DNA of 6,766 bases from Bacteroidales bacterium (lineage in GTDB: Bacteria > Bacteroidota > Bacteroidia > Bacteroidales > UBA12481): contig JAQWAJ010000097.1 in NCBI GenBank assembly GCA_028707745.1, forward strand, positions 1 to 6,766, read 5' to 3'. The notes under the pieces were generated by a model that did no database searches, was not told the DNA's origin, and was given only the letters and a program-made list of their open reading frames with translations. Numbering within the stretch: position 1 is the first letter of the stretch; the number at the start of each line of letters is the position of its first letter. The translations under genes were made by a program, and so were the position numbers. This document shows, piece by piece, positions 5,561 through 6,766 of the stretch.

Positions 5561-6514
5561 TTACATCGGCCTTACCGGAATACAGATGTCAACGATATGC
5601 TTCTTTTCCGGATGTTCCTCGGCATTGTTGTAGTACAGATCAAACGGAAGCCGGTCGTCACAGACATAACCGCTGGATGGAAGCCAGTCGCGGTTGATTT
5701 CATCCCAGGCTTCACCGAACTGGTCGGTGGTGATCTCAAAACGGCACATGGCGTATTTCCCGCCTGCAACCTTCATCTTGCCGATCTCGCCTTTTACCTC
5801 CATATTTTCGGGTATGGTGATGCAAACACTCGACCTGAGTTTTACTTCCTCAGTAATTTCAGGGCTATCATGATACACACACAGGAGTCTTGTATCCGGA
5901 TTGGCGAAAAGGCCCCTCGGACCAGCCCAGCGCATAAGCTTGCCGAATGCCTCTCCGATAGTGTTGTACGGGCCCGTGTGGCGCACGTAAGCCACATTCA
6001 TTTCCTGCAAATCTTTAATCTCTACATTTTTCATAATCAATGGATTTAATTGGGTTAAACTTACTCTGCGAAGTTCCCCTGATTTATCCATTTCAAATCG
6101 ACCGGCCTTGCTGTGTAATTGATTTTCCTTGCTGACTTGTTTGCGATTTTTGCTATGTTCGAGATGCCCCCCTCTCCGGAAACGGGTCGGGGTCATACCA
6201 AAGAAATCCCTGAATGCCCGGTTGAAAACCGATTGCGACGAAAATCCGCAACCATAAACAATATCGGTCACCGGAAGATCGGGCTGATCTGCCAGAAGCC
6301 CGGCCGCCCGCTCCAATCTCAAACGACGGATGAATTCATACAGAGATTCACCCGTCAAAGCGGAAAAGATCCGGTGAAAATGGAATTTGCTGAATGCAGC
6401 GACATCTGCCAGCTCCTCCAGAGTCATCGGTTCGGAAAGGTGTTTTTCAATGTAATCCATAACCCTGTTGATTCGGGCGATGTACTGCTGAACATAATAA
6501 TCAGAATTGAACAT
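5561..6514 (-). CDS. AraC family transcriptional regulator with C-terminal GyrI-like effector-binding domain
   Basis: A 317-residue regulator. Residues 10-114 form an AraC-type DNA-binding domain with two helix-turn-helix units: TLEELADVAAFSKFHFHRIF (31-50), and the second in 81-103 followed by the family signature around GFSSQSVFNRAFRDFFGMTP (90-109). A polar linker (115-155) leads to a GyrI-like/Rob-type ligand domain (about 161-317) marked by VAYVRHTGPY, YHDSPEIT and a Trp/Tyr-rich end. Such proteins bind small, often cationic or aromatic molecules and activate efflux genes. It is the first gene of the probable operon with the ABC ATPase (42-base gap) and permease, so it likely controls its own exporter. 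Start choice: the frame reaches an ATG at 6547 (328 aa), but the extra residues [11 protein letters not shown] are unlike the family, and a -7 promoter octamer lies between the two ATGs, so 6514 is preferred. Confidence 0.92.
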   Translation of the reverse strand: MFNSDYYVQQYIARINRVMDYIEKHLSEPMTLEELADVAAFSKFHFHRIFSALTGESLYEFIRRLRLERAAGLLADQPDLPVTDIVYGCGFSSQSVFNRAFRDFFGMTPTRFRRGGHLEHSKNRKQVSKENQLHSKAGRFEMDKSGELRRVSLTQLNPLIMKNVEIKDLQEMNVAYVRHTGPYNTIGEAFGKLMRWAGPRGLFANPDTRLLCVYHDSPEITEEVKLRSSVCITIPENMEVKGEIGKMKVAGGKYAMCRFEITTDQFGEAWDEINRDWLPSSGYVCDDRLPFDLYYNNAEEHPEKKHIVDICIPVRPM

Positions 6515-6518
6515 ATCA

Positions 6519-6526
6519 CAAATATA
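6519..6526 (-). promoter_or_regulatory. Possible -7 promoter element for the regulator-exporter operon
   Basis: TATATTTG on the minus strand matches the Bacteroidetes -7 consensus TAnnTTTG. It ends only four bases before the ATG at 6514, so the transcript would be leaderless or nearly so. No TTG/TTTG -33 element is visible at 17-21 bases upstream, which weakens the call. Confidence 0.35.
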
Positions 6527-6573
6527 GCAACGGGCTCTGACTCTCATTCATAAAATTTCACACAGCTCCATGG

Positions 6574-6599
6574 AACCGGGATTCAATCTACTGCCGGTT
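6574..6599. promoter_or_regulatory. Inverted repeat in the divergent intergenic region, candidate operator
   Basis: AACCGG (6574-6579) and CCGGTT (6594-6599) form perfect 6-base inverted arms around a 14-base spacer, between the divergent starts at 6514 and 6646. The size would suit a dimeric regulator, although AraC proteins more often use direct repeats. There is also a loose direct repeat of ATGGAAC (6570-6576 and 6613-6619). The arms are short enough to arise by chance. Confidence 0.2.
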
Positions 6600-6632
6600 T
6601 AGTCAATATGAAATGGAACAACCCGGAATTCG

Positions 6633-6640
6633 TACATTTG
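6633..6640 (+). promoter_or_regulatory. Possible -7 promoter element for the rRNA methyltransferase gene
   Basis: TACATTTG matches the Bacteroidetes -7 consensus TAnnTTTG and ends five bases before the ATG at 6646, so any leader would be extremely short. No clear TTG/TTTG -33 element is present at the expected distance upstream. Confidence 0.4.
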
Positions 6641-6645
6641 CCGGC

Positions 6646-6766
6646 ATGAAACAAATCATTTTAAAGCCGGGAAGGGAGAAATCCCTGAAGCGTTTGCATC
6701 CGTGGGTTTTCAGCGGAGCGATCCACAAGGTCAATGGAACACCTGCATCAGGCGAAACCATTGAGG
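6646..6766 (+). CDS. rlmI: RlmI-like class I SAM-dependent 23S rRNA (cytosine-5) methyltransferase, N-terminal fragment
   Basis: Only the first 40 codons are in the window. The opening [20 protein letters not shown] (residues 5-24) closely matches the N-terminal PUA domain of the RlmI/YccW family (compare the K-G-R-E-K-S-L-x-R-x-H-P-W-x-F-S-G block). These enzymes bind RNA through the PUA domain and methylate a cytosine of 23S rRNA (C1962 in E. coli) using S-adenosylmethionine. The catalytic Rossmann domain lies beyond the window, so methyltransferase activity is inferred from the family. The ATG at 6646 is chosen because it gives the standard family N-terminus; there is no Shine-Dalgarno. 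It is transcribed divergently from the regulator-exporter operon, with about 130 bases between the two start codons and no evident functional tie to it. Confidence 0.85.
   Translation, partial: MKQIILKPGREKSLKRLHPWVFSGAIHKVNGTPASGETIE

Noticed and set aside
5597..6049. A 150-codon plus-strand open frame
   Set aside because: It lies wholly antisense to the GyrI-like domain of the AraC regulator, has no recognisable domain, and the minus-strand frame has clear family motifs.
5561..6547. Longer regulator start at ATG 6547
   Set aside because: The added 11 residues are unlike AraC family N-termini and the interval holds a -7-like octamer; 6514 is favoured, though not proven.
6119..6553. A 144-codon plus-strand open frame
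   Set aside because: Antisense to the AraC DNA-binding domain; low-complexity translation without family features, explained by the codon bias of the real gene.

Overview
The window looks like chromosomal DNA of a Bacteroidota (Bacteroidetes) bacterium. Evidence: no gene has a convincing Shine-Dalgarno sequence; several starts are preceded by octamers matching TAnnTTTG, the -7 promoter element of this phylum; and a lipoprotein of the GH127/DUF1680 carbohydrate-active family lies beside a repeat-bearing lipoprotein. The genus cannot be set from the sequence alone. No rRNA, tRNA or CRISPR array was seen.

Layout: (1) positions 1-1780, minus strand: most of a GH127-type lipoprotein (beta-L-arabinofuranosidase family), cut by the window's left edge. 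(2) 1828-2457, minus: a small lipoprotein of unknown function with several 'F/Y-x-P-D-G-x-L-K' repeats, behind a good Bacteroidetes promoter at 2479-2507. (3) 2573-3424: a compact mobile module, a single-domain HUH/Y1 transposase (IS200/RAYT type) on the plus strand, bracketed by two ~175-base direct copies of a hairpin-rich, internally palindromic repeat. This is the arrangement called a REPtron. (4) 3426-6514, minus: an apparent three-gene operon in transcription order AraC-type regulator with a C-terminal GyrI-like ligand domain, ABC ATPase, ABC-2 permease. (5) 6646 to the end, plus: the first 40 codons of a RlmI-type 23S rRNA methyltransferase, divergent from the operon.

How the parts work together: the AraC/GyrI protein probably senses a small amphipathic or cationic molecule and switches on its own operon, whose ATPase and permease (4-base ATGA overlap) form a DrrAB-like exporter. 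A two-stem hairpin lies between regulator and ATPase and contains the ATPase's GTG start codon, so it could tune translation or be an operator. The operon ends one base from the right-hand REP cluster, whose hairpins could act as its transcript end. The GH127 lipoprotein and the small lipoprotein may be cotranscribed (47-base gap), but no shared function can be shown.

The most noteworthy item is the REP/transposase module: the transposase keeps all expected catalytic residues, and both flanking copies share the same nested hairpin architecture, including 13-base hairpins conserved exactly while the surrounding sequence has drifted.
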